DNA of 64,000 nt from Peptoniphilus raoultii (GTDB lineage: Bacteria > Bacillota > Clostridia > Tissierellales > Peptoniphilaceae): the NCBI RefSeq assembly GCF_900099555.1, contig NZ_FMWM01000002.1, positions 1,113,629 through 1,177,628 on the forward strand. The letters are read 5' to 3'. This document shows positions 52,930 to 61,664 of the stretch, piece after piece. Under the pieces are notes generated by a model. The model was given only the letters and a program-made list of their open reading frames with translations, was not told the DNA's origin and made no database searches. Positions within the stretch are counted from its first letter, which is position 1. Each line of letters opens with the position of its first letter. The position numbers were made by a program, and so were the translations under genes.

Positions 52930-53613
52930 ATGGATATTGATTATTTAAATGGTCAAATTGAAAATATAAGAACAAAAGTTAATATAGAAAAGGGAAAGCT
53001 AGAAATTATTGAAGAGTCTTTAAAAAATACTGAAGCCGAACTGGCAGAAAAGAGAAAGTATGAAGATCTTTTAACTAAGGTCGTTATTTTATTTCAAAAG
53101 ACTGCAAGATATGCTAGAGATCAATCCAAAAGACAGATTGAAGATATAGTTTCTAAATGTCTTCAATTTATTTTTGAAACTGACATTGAATTTTTAATAG
53201 AATTAAGTGAGAAAAGATCAGTTCCCAATGCAGAATTTCTAGTTAAAAGTAGCTATGACGAGGGGTATAGTGTAGTTACAAAACCAGAAATTTCAAGGGG
53301 TGGGGGAGTTGTTGATATTATTTCAATTGCTCTAAGAATAGCCTTTATTCAAATTCACAAGCCTGAAATAGAAGGGCCTCTGATTTTAGATGAACCTGGT
53401 AAGCATGTTAGTGATGATTATATTTTTAATTTAGGAGAATTTTTAAATAAATCCTCCTCACTTTTCAATAGACAAATAATAATGGTAACTCATAATAAAC
53501 ACCTTGCCCAAATTTGTGACAAGTCCTATTCCGTTGAAATAAAAAATGGTATTTCACAAGTTTCTCTATCTTCTAATGATACAAGGGCAGGGGAAAATAA
53601 AAGAATAATTTAA
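52930..53613 (+). CDS. SbcC/Rad50-like ATPase, C-terminal half (split gene product)
   Basis: 227 residues. N-terminal coiled coil (about 1-50), then the C-terminal ABC lobe. It has a degenerate signature motif SRGGGVVDIISIALRIAF (R123-G126 glycines in place of LSGGE), Walker B LILDEP at 151-156, D-loop KHVSDD and the H-loop histidine H188 in VTHNKHL. No Walker A, which is on the separate N-half protein. It begins 2 bases after the small coiled-coil gene. Together the two halves would reconstitute one Rad50 head. Confidence 0.8.
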   Translation: MDIDYLNGQIENIRTKVNIEKGKLEIIEESLKNTEAELAEKRKYEDLLTKVVILFQKTARYARDQSKRQIEDIVSKCLQFIFETDIEFLIELSEKRSVPNAEFLVKSSYDEGYSVVTKPEISRGGGVVDIISIALRIAFIQIHKPEIEGPLILDEPGKHVSDDYIFNLGEFLNKSSSLFNRQIIMVTHNKHLAQICDKSYSVEIKNGISQVSLSSNDTRAGENKRII

Positions 53614-53669
53614 GTCTATAATATTTTACTTTTTACTATTAATAACGTATTAGATGAATAAAATTATGC

Positions 53670-53698
53670 TTGACTTTAGTATGTAAAATTGTTAGTAT
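53670..53698 (+). promoter_or_regulatory. Promoter with 9-bp direct repeat upstream of yerC
   Basis: TTGACT at 53670-53675, 17-base spacer, TAGTAT at 53693-53698. A direct repeat TTAGTATGT (53676-53684 and 53692-53700, 16 bases apart) covers spacer and -10, a position where a repressor could act. Confidence 0.45.
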
Positions 53699-53755
53699 GT
53701 TAGTAGTTATTAATGAGCGCTATTAGAATTATTCTTAGTGATTTAGGAGGAAGAT

Positions 53756-54070
53756 ATGAAATATAACTCAAAGATAAAAAGTAAACAAACAGATGGTTTT
53801 TTTGAAGCTATTTTAGCCCTTGAAAACATGGAAGAATGTTACAGATTTTTTGAAGATATTTGTACAGTAAAAGAAATTCAAGCCATTTCTCAAAGACTGG
53901 AAGTTGTTAAACTTTTGGTTAAGGGGAAAACATATCATGAAATTGAGGGCGAAACAGGTGCGTCAACTGCCACAATTTCAAGAATTAATAGATCATTAAA
54001 TTATGGAGCTGATGGCTATAAAATTCTTCTTGAAAGACTTGGTTATTTATCAGAAAAGAAGGAAAAATAA
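53756..54070 (+). CDS. yerC: YerC/TrpR-related DNA-binding protein
   Basis: 104 residues of the YerC/YecD family. TrpR-like helix-turn-helix at about 57-80 (TYHEIEGETGASTATISRIN). Conserved segment VKEIQAISQRLEVVKLL precedes it. TrpR homologues bind operators as dimers; YerC has no tryptophan gene near it and its regulon is not known. AGGAGG lies 5-6 bases before the ATG. It is monocistronic, ended by a terminator shared with rqcH. Confidence 0.85.
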   Translation: MKYNSKIKSKQTDGFFEAILALENMEECYRFFEDICTVKEIQAISQRLEVVKLLVKGKTYHEIEGETGASTATISRINRSLNYGADGYKILLERLGYLSEKKEK

Positions 54071-54087
54071 ATTTTATAATTGAAAGA

Positions 54088-54114
54088 CCTAAGAATTTTT
54101 CTTAGGCCTTTTTT
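54088..54114. terminator. Terminator between yerC and rqcH (convergent)
   Basis: A perfect 8-bp stem CCTAAGAA/TTCTTAGG (54088-54095 with 54099-54106) with a 3-base loop and six T on the plus strand. The minus-strand tail is only weakly T-rich, so it serves yerC best. Confidence 0.8.
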
Positions 54115-55864
54115 ATACTTCTTGCAAATTTTGAAGAAAGCTATTATCCCTTTTAATATTAATGGATTTAAAATTTTCATAAACTACAAGTCCAAGTTTT
54201 TTAAGGGGGTGCCTTTTCACATTGACTTTTTTTGTATAGTCAATAGTTATGTTATCAGATGTTGAAAGATCGGAATATTTTCCAGCAAGAGCAGCTGCTG
54301 CATTTATGACTTCATCTGTAAATTCTCTGCCGTCATAGCGAAGAATTACGTGAGATCCAGCACCTTCTTTAACATGGAACCAAAGATCATCCCTATTTGC
54401 AAGCTTTAGGGTGAGGTAATCATTTTGCTTATTATTTTTTCCAACATAAATATTAAATCCATCATATAAAAATCTAAGGAAATTATTTTGACTTTTTAAC
54501 TTATATGAATTTTTGCTTGTTTTTCTTGTCCTAATTATACTTGCCTTTTCAAGTTCTTCCTTAAAATCTTCTGCATCTTGAAGAGTTTCTATAAGAGAAA
54601 TATTTAAAAGAAGGGAATTTAAATAGGTAATTTCCACCTTTGTTTCTTCAATCTGCTCTGTTACTAGTTTTGCAGCATTTTTTAATTTAGAATATTTTTT
54701 ATAATATCTATTGGCATTTTGACTTGGAGAAAGTTTTATGTCGAGGGGAATTGAAATCTCATTCATATTATCATAATAATTTTGAAGAATAGTCTTATCT
54801 TCGCCCTTTTTAATAAGATGAAGATTAGAAGAAATAATATCAGCATAAACCTTATATTTATCCCTATCAAGAGCCTCGTTTAATTCGTCTGTTAAATTTA
54901 CAAGCTTTCTTTTATTTTTTTTAAGATTATTCCTAATTAATTTTTCATAGCCTGCAGTTTTTGAATTGAGTTTCATATTTAAAGCTCTGCTAGCATAAAA
55001 ATCATCTAAAATTTTTGAAATACTTTCTTCATATTTTTTATTTACCTTAGAATATATTTTAAGGTCTAGGGCATAAAAATCCTTAAATTTCTCATCCTTA
55101 TAGATCTTTATAGGGTAGTAATTTTCATTTTTAATATCCCCAAAAATCTCATAAAATGAATTTTCAAGTCTATTTTTTTCCTCTTCAGTTAAAGTATTTA
55201 AGGTTCTATCATTATCAAGGTCTGACCTAAAGGCAATTTCCATAGTCATTTGTGGACTAATTCCAGTATAGCTTGCCATTAAAAAAGATTTTAGGGTCTT
55301 ATTTTGTGTAAAGGATTCTAATCTATCTAAAAGATTAGATTCATCCCTAGGGTCTAAATTTTTAGATATATCTGTTAAATTATAAGAAACACCTGGCAAA
55401 ATTTCCCTAACTGATGACATATTAAAATTTACTCTCTTTATTGCATCTAGTATTTTATTGGCATTGTTAGTTAAAATAATATTTGAATATTTTCCCATAA
55501 TTTCAATAATTAAGGACTTATCTTCAATTAATCCAAGCTCATCTCTTCCAGTAAATTTTATTTTTACAATTCTATCCATTTTATATTGGCAAATTTCATT
55601 AATTACGCTGCCCTCAAGATGTTTTCTTAGCAGCATACAAAAGGAAGGTGGGGTAATAGGATTTTCAATTTCTCTTTCTGTTAGATGAATCCTCGCTTCA
55701 CCAGCATTTGCAGAAATTAATAATTTATATTTATTAGTTCCTAGCCTTAAATTTACAATAATTTCTTCATCATTAGGCTGATATATTTTATTTACTCTAG
55801 CATTTTTTAATTTATTATTTAGTTCAAATACAATATTTGACACTACACATCCGTCTAAAGACAT
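54113..55864 (-). CDS. rqcH: Ribosome quality control factor RqcH (NFACT/Rqc2, FbpA-like)
   Basis: 583 residues, full length. It binds the 50S-peptidyl-tRNA complex after stalling and adds C-terminal alanine tails. N-terminal NFACT-N domain (MSLDGCVVSNIVFELNN and RLGTNKYKLLISANAGEARI), coiled coil in the middle (about 290-400), NFACT-R domain at the C-terminus (NDYLTLKLANRDDLWFHVK, GAGSHVIL). GGTGAT is upstream of ATG. An upstream TATAAT on the minus strand (plus 55885-55880) has no clear -35. Confidence 0.95.
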   Translation of the reverse strand: MSLDGCVVSNIVFELNNKLKNARVNKIYQPNDEEIIVNLRLGTNKYKLLISANAGEARIHLTEREIENPITPPSFCMLLRKHLEGSVINEICQYKMDRIVKIKFTGRDELGLIEDKSLIIEIMGKYSNIILTNNANKILDAIKRVNFNMSSVREILPGVSYNLTDISKNLDPRDESNLLDRLESFTQNKTLKSFLMASYTGISPQMTMEIAFRSDLDNDRTLNTLTEEEKNRLENSFYEIFGDIKNENYYPIKIYKDEKFKDFYALDLKIYSKVNKKYEESISKILDDFYASRALNMKLNSKTAGYEKLIRNNLKKNKRKLVNLTDELNEALDRDKYKVYADIISSNLHLIKKGEDKTILQNYYDNMNEISIPLDIKLSPSQNANRYYKKYSKLKNAAKLVTEQIEETKVEITYLNSLLLNISLIETLQDAEDFKEELEKASIIRTRKTSKNSYKLKSQNNFLRFLYDGFNIYVGKNNKQNDYLTLKLANRDDLWFHVKEGAGSHVILRYDGREFTDEVINAAAALAGKYSDLSTSDNITIDYTKKVNVKRHPLKKLGLVVYENFKSINIKRDNSFLQNLQEV

Positions 55865-55998
55865 TTAATCACCATAAATATTATATCATAGGAATAAAAC
55901 TTGTGTTATTATACAAAAATTCTAATTTTTATAATTTACACTTTAAAAATATATGTAAGAGTTCTTTGTGGAAATAAAGCGATGCAATCATTATTTAA

Positions 55999-56027
55999 TT
56001 GTTTTAAAATTAAAAAAATAGTATAAT
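55999..56027 (+). promoter_or_regulatory. Promoter for glyA
   Basis: TTGTTT at 55999-56004, 17-base spacer, perfect TATAAT at 56022-56027. Leader of about 40 bases follows. No riboswitch-like structure was recognised upstream. Confidence 0.65.
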
Positions 56028-56071
56028 TATATAAATATTAGCAATGTAAATGGTTGAAGAAAGGATGAATT

Positions 56072-57310
56072 ATGGAAATTAAAGAAAATTTAAAAAGAGT
56101 AGATAGGGAAATTTATAATGCTATTGAAAAAGAAACACAAAGACAAAGAGAACATGTTGAATTAATTGCATCAGAAAATTTTGTGTCAAGAGCCGTTTTA
56201 GAAGCTATTGGTTCAACACCAACTAATAAATATTCTGAGGGTTATCCAAATAAGCGTTATTATGCTGGATGCGAACATATAGATACTATTGAACAGCTTG
56301 GTATAGATAGACTTAAAAAGCTTTTTAACGCTGATCATGCAAATGTTCAACCTCATTCAGGAGCAAATGCCAATATTGGCGTTTATGCTGGAGTTCTAAA
56401 GCCGGGGGATAAGGTTTTGGGCATGAGCCTTTCAGAAGGTGGACACTTAACTCACGGAAGTCCAGTAAATTTTTCTGGTAAATTTTATAACTTTTCTTCT
56501 TATGGAGTTGATCCTGAAAGTGAAAGAATTGACTTTGACGAAGTAAGAAAGGTTGCTAAAGAGGTTCAGCCTAAATTAATTGTTGCTGGAGCCTCTGCAT
56601 ATCCAAGAGAAATTGATTTTTCTAAATTCAGAGAAATTGCTGATGAAGTTGGAGCGTATTTAATGGTAGATATGGCTCATATTGCTGGCATCGTTGCCGC
56701 AGGCTATCATATGAATCCATGTGAATATGCTGACTTTGTAACAACAACAACTCACAAAACACTAAGAGGTCCAAGAGGGGGTGCAATTCTTTGCAAGGAA
56801 GAATTTAAAAAGATTATCGATAAATCAATTTTCCCTGGCTTCCAAGGAGGTCCTCTTGAAAATATAATCGCAGCTAAGGCTGTTTGCTTTAAAGAAGCCC
56901 TTGAACCATCATTTAAGGATTATATTTTACAAGTTCTTAAAAATGCTAAAAAAATGGGTGAAGTTTTTGAAAGAGAAGGAATTAGACTTGTTTCAGGCGG
57001 AACAGATAATCACTTACTATTACTTGATGTAAGGAATTTGAATTTAACAGGAAAAGAAGCCGAAAAAATGCTCTCTGCCGTTAATATTACTACTAATAAA
57101 AATACAATTCCTAATGATCCTAATTCACCAAATGTTACTAGCGGTATTAGAATTGGAACTCCAGCCCTTACTACAAGAGGAATGAAGGAAGATGATGTTG
57201 CCAGAGTAGCAGAGCTTATGGTAGAAACTTTGAAACAAAAGAAAGATGTAGAAACAATTAAGGGAGAAGTTTTAGAATTATTAAAGGTCTTTCCTTTATA
57301 TGAAGATTAA
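56072..57310 (+). CDS. glyA: Serine hydroxymethyltransferase
   Basis: 412 residues. PLP enzyme interconverting serine and glycine with tetrahydrofolate, feeding one-carbon metabolism. Conserved [42 protein letters not shown] and the PLP-lysine segment [14 protein letters not shown] are intact. Ribosome site GAAAGGATG upstream of ATG. Monocistronic with own promoter and terminator. Confidence 0.98.
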   Translation: MEIKENLKRVDREIYNAIEKETQRQREHVELIASENFVSRAVLEAIGSTPTNKYSEGYPNKRYYAGCEHIDTIEQLGIDRLKKLFNADHANVQPHSGANANIGVYAGVLKPGDKVLGMSLSEGGHLTHGSPVNFSGKFYNFSSYGVDPESERIDFDEVRKVAKEVQPKLIVAGASAYPREIDFSKFREIADEVGAYLMVDMAHIAGIVAAGYHMNPCEYADFVTTTTHKTLRGPRGGAILCKEEFKKIIDKSIFPGFQGGPLENIIAAKAVCFKEALEPSFKDYILQVLKNAKKMGEVFEREGIRLVSGGTDNHLLLLDVRNLNLTGKEAEKMLSAVNITTNKNTIPNDPNSPNVTSGIRIGTPALTTRGMKEDDVARVAELMVETLKQKKDVETIKGEVLELLKVFPLYED

Positions 57311-57327
57311 TTAATCAGCTTAGAATT

Positions 57328-57351
57328 ATCCGGTCATAGACCGGATTTTTT
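57328..57351 (+). terminator. Terminator after glyA
   Basis: A perfect 8-bp stem ATCCGGTC/GACCGGAT (57328-57335 with 57339-57346), ATA loop, then six T. Confidence 0.9.
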
Positions 57352-57727
57352 CAATATGCACAAGAACATATATTTAGAACATAATTTCTATATTCGTGAT
57401 ATAATTTATAGGTTATTTAAATTAAGAACTTATAATAAATATGGAAATAAGTTAAAGTTAAGATAAATTTAAAATATTAGATTTGTAAAAATTCTTAAAT
57501 ATTATAAAATTAAAGTAAAATGTAATAAAGTTAAACATGATATATATGACAGAACTTAAAAGTTCTATTTAAGTATATGTAAAAGATTTTTATAAATATT
57601 AAAGAAATAATTTAACGGGAAATAGTAAATCATATTGATAAATTTGGAAAAAGTATTATGAAGCTCTTTAGATCCTATAAATTAATTATTGCTGGCAGAT
57701 TTAAAAAATAAAAAAATAATATAAAAT
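57352..57727. other. AT-rich gene-free stretch, nothing supported
   Basis: About 375 bases with very high AT content and many stops in all frames. A short inverted repeat AGAACT/AGTTCT (near 57551-57566), a TATAAT near 57408 with no good -35 and a 17-codon ORF near 57658 were noticed but none could be supported as a feature. It may be decayed sequence or a spacer. Confidence 0.4.
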
Positions 57728-57761
57728 TAGTCACAAAATTATTGTTTTGTGACTATTTTTT
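57728..57761. terminator. Bidirectional terminator, 3' end of the secreted protein gene
   Basis: A perfect 11-bp inverted repeat TAGTCACAAAA/TTTTGTGACTA (57728-57738 and 57745-57755) with a TTATTG loop. On the plus strand six T follow; on the minus strand an AT-rich T-biased tail follows. It is placed 25 bases beyond the stop of the minus-strand gene. Confidence 0.8.
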
Positions 57762-57779
57762 GTCCTTTTCCCTTGAATA

Positions 57780-58403
57780 TTATTCAAATATTAGACCTTT
57801 TCTCATTTTTTCTTGGTCTATTTTTCTGTCTTCAAGTTTATTTTCTTCTAATTTCTTTTCTTCAGACTTATTTTCTTCTTTTAAATTTTTTGAATTTTCA
57901 TTTGAATCCTTAGCATCTTTTATGGATCCTGTAATATATACTACATTATCTTTCCAGTCCACTGTAAGACCCATAGCTTCACTTATAAATCTAACTGGAA
58001 CATAAGTCCTGCCATCGTATAAAATAGCTTGAGCATCAGTTTTAACAATTTTTGATGAATCATTTTCAAGTAAATTAGCTTCATTTGAACCTATATTCAT
58101 CTTAATTAATTTGCTGCCAACGCCACCAATTAAAATGCCTCTTCCACCTTCTTTTTCTTGATAGAAATTAATATAGGCACCAAGCTCTTCAGAAATAAAT
58201 CTTATAGGCACCATTACCCTGTTATTTGACTTGTCAAAATAGGCACTACCCATTTCATTAGGAATAGTTTTTACAACGTTATTCATATAAATAGATATTT
58301 TGGAATCGGAAGCAGTTTCAGGCAATTTACCGGCTGCAAAAATATTTAGGCTTAGTCCAATAGTTGTCACTGAAAGGACTAAAATTTTTTTTAAGATTTT
58401 CAT
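57780..58403 (-). CDS. Secreted copper amine oxidase N-terminal-like domain protein
   Basis: 207 residues. N-terminal signal peptide (KK then LVLSVTTIGLSLNIFAAG, likely cut after about residue 24). Two copper-amine-oxidase-N (beta-rich stalk) repeats follow: VMVPIRFISEELGAYINF and YVPVRFISEAMGLTVDW, the pattern of surface proteins in clostridia. The C-terminal 45 residues are a charged K/E-rich low-complexity tail without a sortase motif. Despite the family name no amine oxidase chemistry is implied. Its start overlaps the Xer stop by 1 base, suggesting a common transcript. Confidence 0.85.
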   Translation of the reverse strand: MKILKKILVLSVTTIGLSLNIFAAGKLPETASDSKISIYMNNVVKTIPNEMGSAYFDKSNNRVMVPIRFISEELGAYINFYQEKEGGRGILIGGVGSKLIKMNIGSNEANLLENDSSKIVKTDAQAILYDGRTYVPVRFISEAMGLTVDWKDNVVYITGSIKDAKDSNENSKNLKEENKSEEKKLEENKLEDRKIDQEKMRKGLIFE

Positions 58404-59386
58404 TATTTTTCTCCTTTTTTTGTATCCTCTTCTATTATATTTGAAAGAGGATTATTTTCAACAGTTGATTTTAAAAGTTCGTTATTTACATGAGTATAAA
58501 TTTGAGTCGTTGATACAGATTCGTGACCTAGTATTTCTTGAAGAGATCTAATATCAGCATTTCCATATTGGTACATTAAAGTTGCTGCAGTATGTCTTAA
58601 TTTGTGGACACTATATTTTTCCGTATCAAGGCCAGCATTTTGCATATGTTTTTCAATCATATGTTGTATAGATCTATTGCTCATCCTTTTTTGCCTCATA
58701 GATAAAAATAATGCATCTGTTTTTACCTGGGGTCTTAATTTTAAATAAAGCTCTAGGGCATTTATGCAGGCCTTATTTAAATATATGGTCCTTTCCTTAC
58801 TTCCCTTTCCTATTACTCTTACTGTGTCCTCTTCTAAGTCTTTAATATCAATGGAAGAAAGCTCTGAGAGCCTCATACCGCAGTTTAAGAATAAGGTGCA
58901 AATGGCATAATCTCGCTTTTTAAATAGGTCTTTTTCCTTAGAATTTTCTATGGTTTTTAAAAGGTTTAAAGCTTCATCTAGGCTTAAATATACTGGCAAG
59001 GTCTTTTCAATTTTTGGAAGATCAATATTTTCACTAGGATTATATTTTAAAAGATCAATTTTATTGGTCAAATAATTAAAAAAGGCCCTAACTGCGGCAA
59101 TTTTCCTGAATTTTGATTTGTTAGATAACTTTCTAACCTTATCTAAATAAGAGTTGTAGGCATAAATATCCTGCTTAGTAACTCTAGCTAAAAGCTCTTC
59201 ATCTGCATAATCTATATCAACATCAGTAAAATCAGCATTTTCATCATATAAATAAGTTTTTCTAAGTATTATAAATCTTAAAAAAATTCTTAAATCATAA
59301 TAATATTCCTTGCAGGTATTTTTTGAGTGTCCCTTAGAAGCTTCCAAATAATTTAGAAAATCGTCTAAAAGATTTGATTTAATCAT
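58403..59386 (-). CDS. Tyrosine recombinase XerC/XerD family
   Basis: 327 residues. All catalytic residues are visible: R172 (CGMRLSEL), K197 (GKGSKER), H261 and R264 (HKLRH), H288 (LGHES) and nucleophile Y297 (TTQIYTH). N-terminal SAM-like core-binding domain (about 5-115). The length and motifs fit chromosome-dimer resolution Xer rather than an integrase, but XerC versus XerD cannot be separated safely, and no other copy is in the window. The N-terminal part has an acidic insertion (about 45-65). Co-transcribed with the downstream secreted protein. No mobile element borders were seen. Confidence 0.85.
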   Translation of the reverse strand: MIKSNLLDDFLNYLEASKGHSKNTCKEYYYDLRIFLRFIILRKTYLYDENADFTDVDIDYADEELLARVTKQDIYAYNSYLDKVRKLSNKSKFRKIAAVRAFFNYLTNKIDLLKYNPSENIDLPKIEKTLPVYLSLDEALNLLKTIENSKEKDLFKKRDYAICTLFLNCGMRLSELSSIDIKDLEEDTVRVIGKGSKERTIYLNKACINALELYLKLRPQVKTDALFLSMRQKRMSNRSIQHMIEKHMQNAGLDTEKYSVHKLRHTAATLMYQYGNADIRSLQEILGHESVSTTQIYTHVNNELLKSTVENNPLSNIIEEDTKKGEK

Positions 59387-59403
59387 AAGTTCTCCTTAAA
59401 CTT

Positions 59404-59432
59404 TAAAAAAAACCCGACATAAAGTCAGGTTT
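59404..59432 (-). terminator. Terminator after rny (minus strand)
   Basis: On the minus strand a 9-bp stem AAACCTGAC/GTCGGGTTT (plus 59432-59424 with 59418-59410, one G-T pair) is followed by a T run (plus 59410-59404). The stem includes part of the rny stop codon. Confidence 0.85.
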
Positions 59433-60966
59433 ACTTAGCATATTCAACTGCTCTCGTTTCTCTAATTACATTAACTTTAATTTGTCCAGGAAATTCAAGT
59501 TCAGATTCGATTTTCTTAACAATGTTTCTGGCAGTAAGAGTGATTTCAGCTTCAGATATAGCTTCGGGTTTTACAATAATTCGAACTTCTCTACCTGCTT
59601 GAACAGCATAGGACTTTTCAATTCCTTCAAATGAATTTGCAATTTCTTCAAGCTTTTCAAGTCTTTGGATATAAGCTTCAACGGTTTCACGTCTAGCTCC
59701 CGGTCTAGCTGCTGAAATAGCATCTGCAGCTTGAACTAAAATAGATTCAACACAAGTAGGTTCCACATCACCATGGTGAGATTCAATAGCATTAACAACT
59801 TTTTCAGGTTCTTTATATTTTTTAGCTATTTCCACTCCAAGTTCAACATGTGTACCCTCGATATTATGGTCTATAGATTTTCCAATATCGTGTAATAATC
59901 CGCCTCTTTTAGCAAGTTTTATATCTGCTCCAATTTCGCTGGCTAAAATTCCTGCAATTTGAGATACTTCAACAGAATGTTTTAAAACATTTTGGCCATA
60001 ACTGGTCCTGTACTTAAGTCTTCCTAAATATTTGATAATTTCAGGATGAAGACCATGCACTCCAGCATCATATGCTGCTTGTTCTCCAGATTCTTTAATA
60101 ATTGTATCAACTTCATCTTGAGCCTTATTTACCATTTCTTCTATACGAGAAGGATGGATTCTTCCATCATTTACAAGTTTTTCCAAAGCTACCCTTGCAA
60201 CTTCACGTCTTATAGGATCAAAACATGATAAAACTACAGCCTCAGGAGTATCATCAATTATTAAGTCAACACCTGTTATAGATTCAATAGCTCTAATATT
60301 TCTTCCTTCCCTGCCGATAATTCTGCCCTTCATTTCATCATTAGGCAGTGTAACAACAGAAACAGTCGTTTCAGCGACTTGATCAGCAGCACATCTTTGT
60401 ATAGCTGCAGCTATTGCATCTCTGGCATACTTATTAGATTCGTCCTTAATTCGTTGTTCATTTTCTTTAATAATTAAGGCTGATTCTTGAACAATATCCC
60501 TTTCCAGTTCATTTAATAAAATGGCCTTGCCTTCCTCTGCAGTAAGTCCTGCAATTTTTTGTAATTCTTCATCTCTTTTAAGGATTAATTGGTCTGCATG
60601 TTCGATTTTTTCTCTTAAAGCCTCTAATTTTTGTGAAAGTTTTTCATCCTTCTTATCAACAAGTGCTGATTTTTTTTCTACTTGCTCTTCACGAGATAAA
60701 ACCCTAGATTCCAATTTTTTAACTTCATCTTTTTGAATTTTAATTTCCTTTTCTTGAGATGCTCTTAAGCGTTGAATTTCATCTTTAGCTTCAACCAATA
60801 GTTCTTTCTTTTTAGATTGAGCTTCATGTTCAGCTTCAACAACAATTTTTTTGGAAAGATCTTCAGCATTTTTAATTTTACCTTCAGATATATATTTTCT
60901 AACAGCATAACCGATTCCAGTGCCAATTATAGCAATAATTATCATTAATAAAATTTGCAATTCCAA
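59431..60966 (-). CDS. rny: Ribonuclease Y
   Basis: 511 residues. Membrane-anchored endoribonuclease that starts mRNA decay in Firmicutes. One N-terminal transmembrane helix (about 2-20), long coiled coil (about 25-190), KH domain (about 205-265, [17 protein letters not shown]), HD phosphohydrolase domain with HDIGKSIDH and a C-terminal tail. TTG start with GGGAGGTG 7 bases upstream. In many relatives rny follows recA; here it is 9 kb away in opposite orientation. Confidence 0.96.
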   Translation of the reverse strand: MELQILLMIIIAIIGTGIGYAVRKYISEGKIKNAEDLSKKIVVEAEHEAQSKKKELLVEAKDEIQRLRASQEKEIKIQKDEVKKLESRVLSREEQVEKKSALVDKKDEKLSQKLEALREKIEHADQLILKRDEELQKIAGLTAEEGKAILLNELERDIVQESALIIKENEQRIKDESNKYARDAIAAAIQRCAADQVAETTVSVVTLPNDEMKGRIIGREGRNIRAIESITGVDLIIDDTPEAVVLSCFDPIRREVARVALEKLVNDGRIHPSRIEEMVNKAQDEVDTIIKESGEQAAYDAGVHGLHPEIIKYLGRLKYRTSYGQNVLKHSVEVSQIAGILASEIGADIKLAKRGGLLHDIGKSIDHNIEGTHVELGVEIAKKYKEPEKVVNAIESHHGDVEPTCVESILVQAADAISAARPGARRETVEAYIQRLEKLEEIANSFEGIEKSYAVQAGREVRIIVKPEAISEAEITLTARNIVKKIESELEFPGQIKVNVIRETRAVEYAK

Positions 60967-61044
60967 GTTCTAACACCTCCCATATTTAGTTTTCAAGTTT
61001 CATAAATCAAATTAATTACATTGTAAAATTATCTTTACATCTTA

Positions 61045-61073
61045 ATTTTATATCTTTTAGGTAAATAAGTCAA
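61045..61073 (-). promoter_or_regulatory. Promoter for rny (minus strand)
   Basis: Minus strand TTGACT (plus 61073-61068), 17-base spacer, TAAAAT (plus 61050-61045). It gives a leader of about 75 bases. Confidence 0.6.
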
Positions 61074-61169
61074 TGAATTAAAGAGCCTTAAATTGAAAGT
61101 TAAATACAAGAAGGGGCTTAAAATGCAGAAATAAAGAAAATTATAATTAATTTTTGTCTGTATATTATA

Positions 61170-61448
61170 TTAATATAGAGGAATAGATAATTTATAGCCA
61201 GGGTATATTTTTGAATTTTTTAGTTTATTTATTCTCATAATTTCACTAATAAGATAATTTTTATTTTTATAATCATATTTACCAGCTATGGACCAAAGAC
61301 TTTCCCCTTCAACAACCGTATGAACTCTCAAGGGAACCTCCCTATAATCCTTAGGAAGTTCTTTGAAAACAATTCCTGATGAGAAGATACTTACAAATAG
61401 CATACTTAAAAATATTCTTGTCAAATTTAGTTTAAATTTTTTCTTCAT
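61170..61448 (-). CDS. YneA-like SOS cell division suppressor (membrane-anchored LysM protein)
   Basis: 92 residues from the ATG at 61448 on the minus strand, which has GAGGTG upstream; a longer frame starting at 61523 lacks one. N-terminal hydrophobic helix (about 8-28, NLTRIFLSMLFVSIFSSGIV), then a C-terminal LysM domain (about 44-92, TVVEGESLWSIAGKYDY... to GYKLSIPLY). Transmembrane helix plus LysM, divergent from lexA with LexA-box-like sites between, is the arrangement of B. subtilis yneA, an SOS-induced inhibitor of septation. Assignment rests on context and architecture. Confidence 0.75.
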   Translation of the reverse strand: MKKKFKLNLTRIFLSMLFVSIFSSGIVFKELPKDYREVPLRVHTVVEGESLWSIAGKYDYKNKNYLISEIMRINKLKNSKIYPGYKLSIPLY

Positions 61449-61464
61449 AATACACCTCATAAAT

Positions 61465-61478
61465 AGAACGTATGTTAC
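61465..61478. promoter_or_regulatory. LexA-box-like site 1
   Basis: AGAACGTATGTTAC contains GAAC-N4-GTT with the RNRY centre, matching the Gram-positive SOS box CGAACRNRYGTTYG except at the ends. It is 16 bases upstream of the yneA-like start. Confidence 0.65.
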
Positions 61479-61542
61479 GAACAAATAATCAGAACGCTTT
61501 ATATAAACATTAGATTGAAACATAAAGGGTAAAAATATGTTC

Positions 61543-61556
61543 TAAACATATGTTAA
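61543..61556. promoter_or_regulatory. LexA-box-like site 2
   Basis: TAAACATATGTTAA, with a perfect AACATATGTT palindrome and RNRY centre; the outer G is replaced. It lies midway between the divergent yneA-like and lexA genes. Confidence 0.5.
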
Positions 61557-61595
61557 TATAATGTTGAAAATTTGTCAATAAATTTTTTAAAATTT

Positions 61596-61609
61596 TGAAC
61601 GATAGTTTG
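61596..61609. promoter_or_regulatory. LexA-box-like site 3, overlapping the lexA -35
   Basis: TGAACGATAGTTTG: GAAC-N4-GTTT. It overlaps the lexA -35 box at 61607, the position for autorepression. Confidence 0.6.
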
Positions 61610-61635
61610 AAAAATATGTTTTCATGTGTTATTAT
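61607..61635 (+). promoter_or_regulatory. Promoter for lexA
   Basis: TTGAAA at 61607-61612, 17-base spacer, TATTAT at 61630-61635. It overlaps LexA-box-like site 3. Confidence 0.6.
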
Positions 61636-61664
61636 GTAATTAATAAAATATATGGGGGTTTATA

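Noticed and set aside
54080-54265. 61-codon plus-strand ORF between yerC and rqcH
   Set aside because: It runs through a terminator and then antisense to the 3' end of rqcH, with no ribosome site; treated as a shadow.
55890-56071. Riboswitch upstream of glyA
   Set aside because: No glycine, THF or other known aptamer pattern was recognisable; the predicted leader is only about 40 bases.
57658-57711. 17-codon ORF in the gene-free stretch
   Set aside because: No good Shine-Dalgarno, no promoter at proper distance, and too short to support without conservation data.
58403-59386. Xer gene as integrase of a mobile element
   Set aside because: No attachment repeats, transfer genes or excisionase nearby; motifs and size fit housekeeping XerC/D.
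61449-61523. Longer N-terminus for the LysM protein (start at 61523)
   Set aside because: The extension would cover LexA-box site 1 and has no ribosome site, whereas the ATG at 61448 has GAGGTG and gives a normal membrane-anchor N-terminus.
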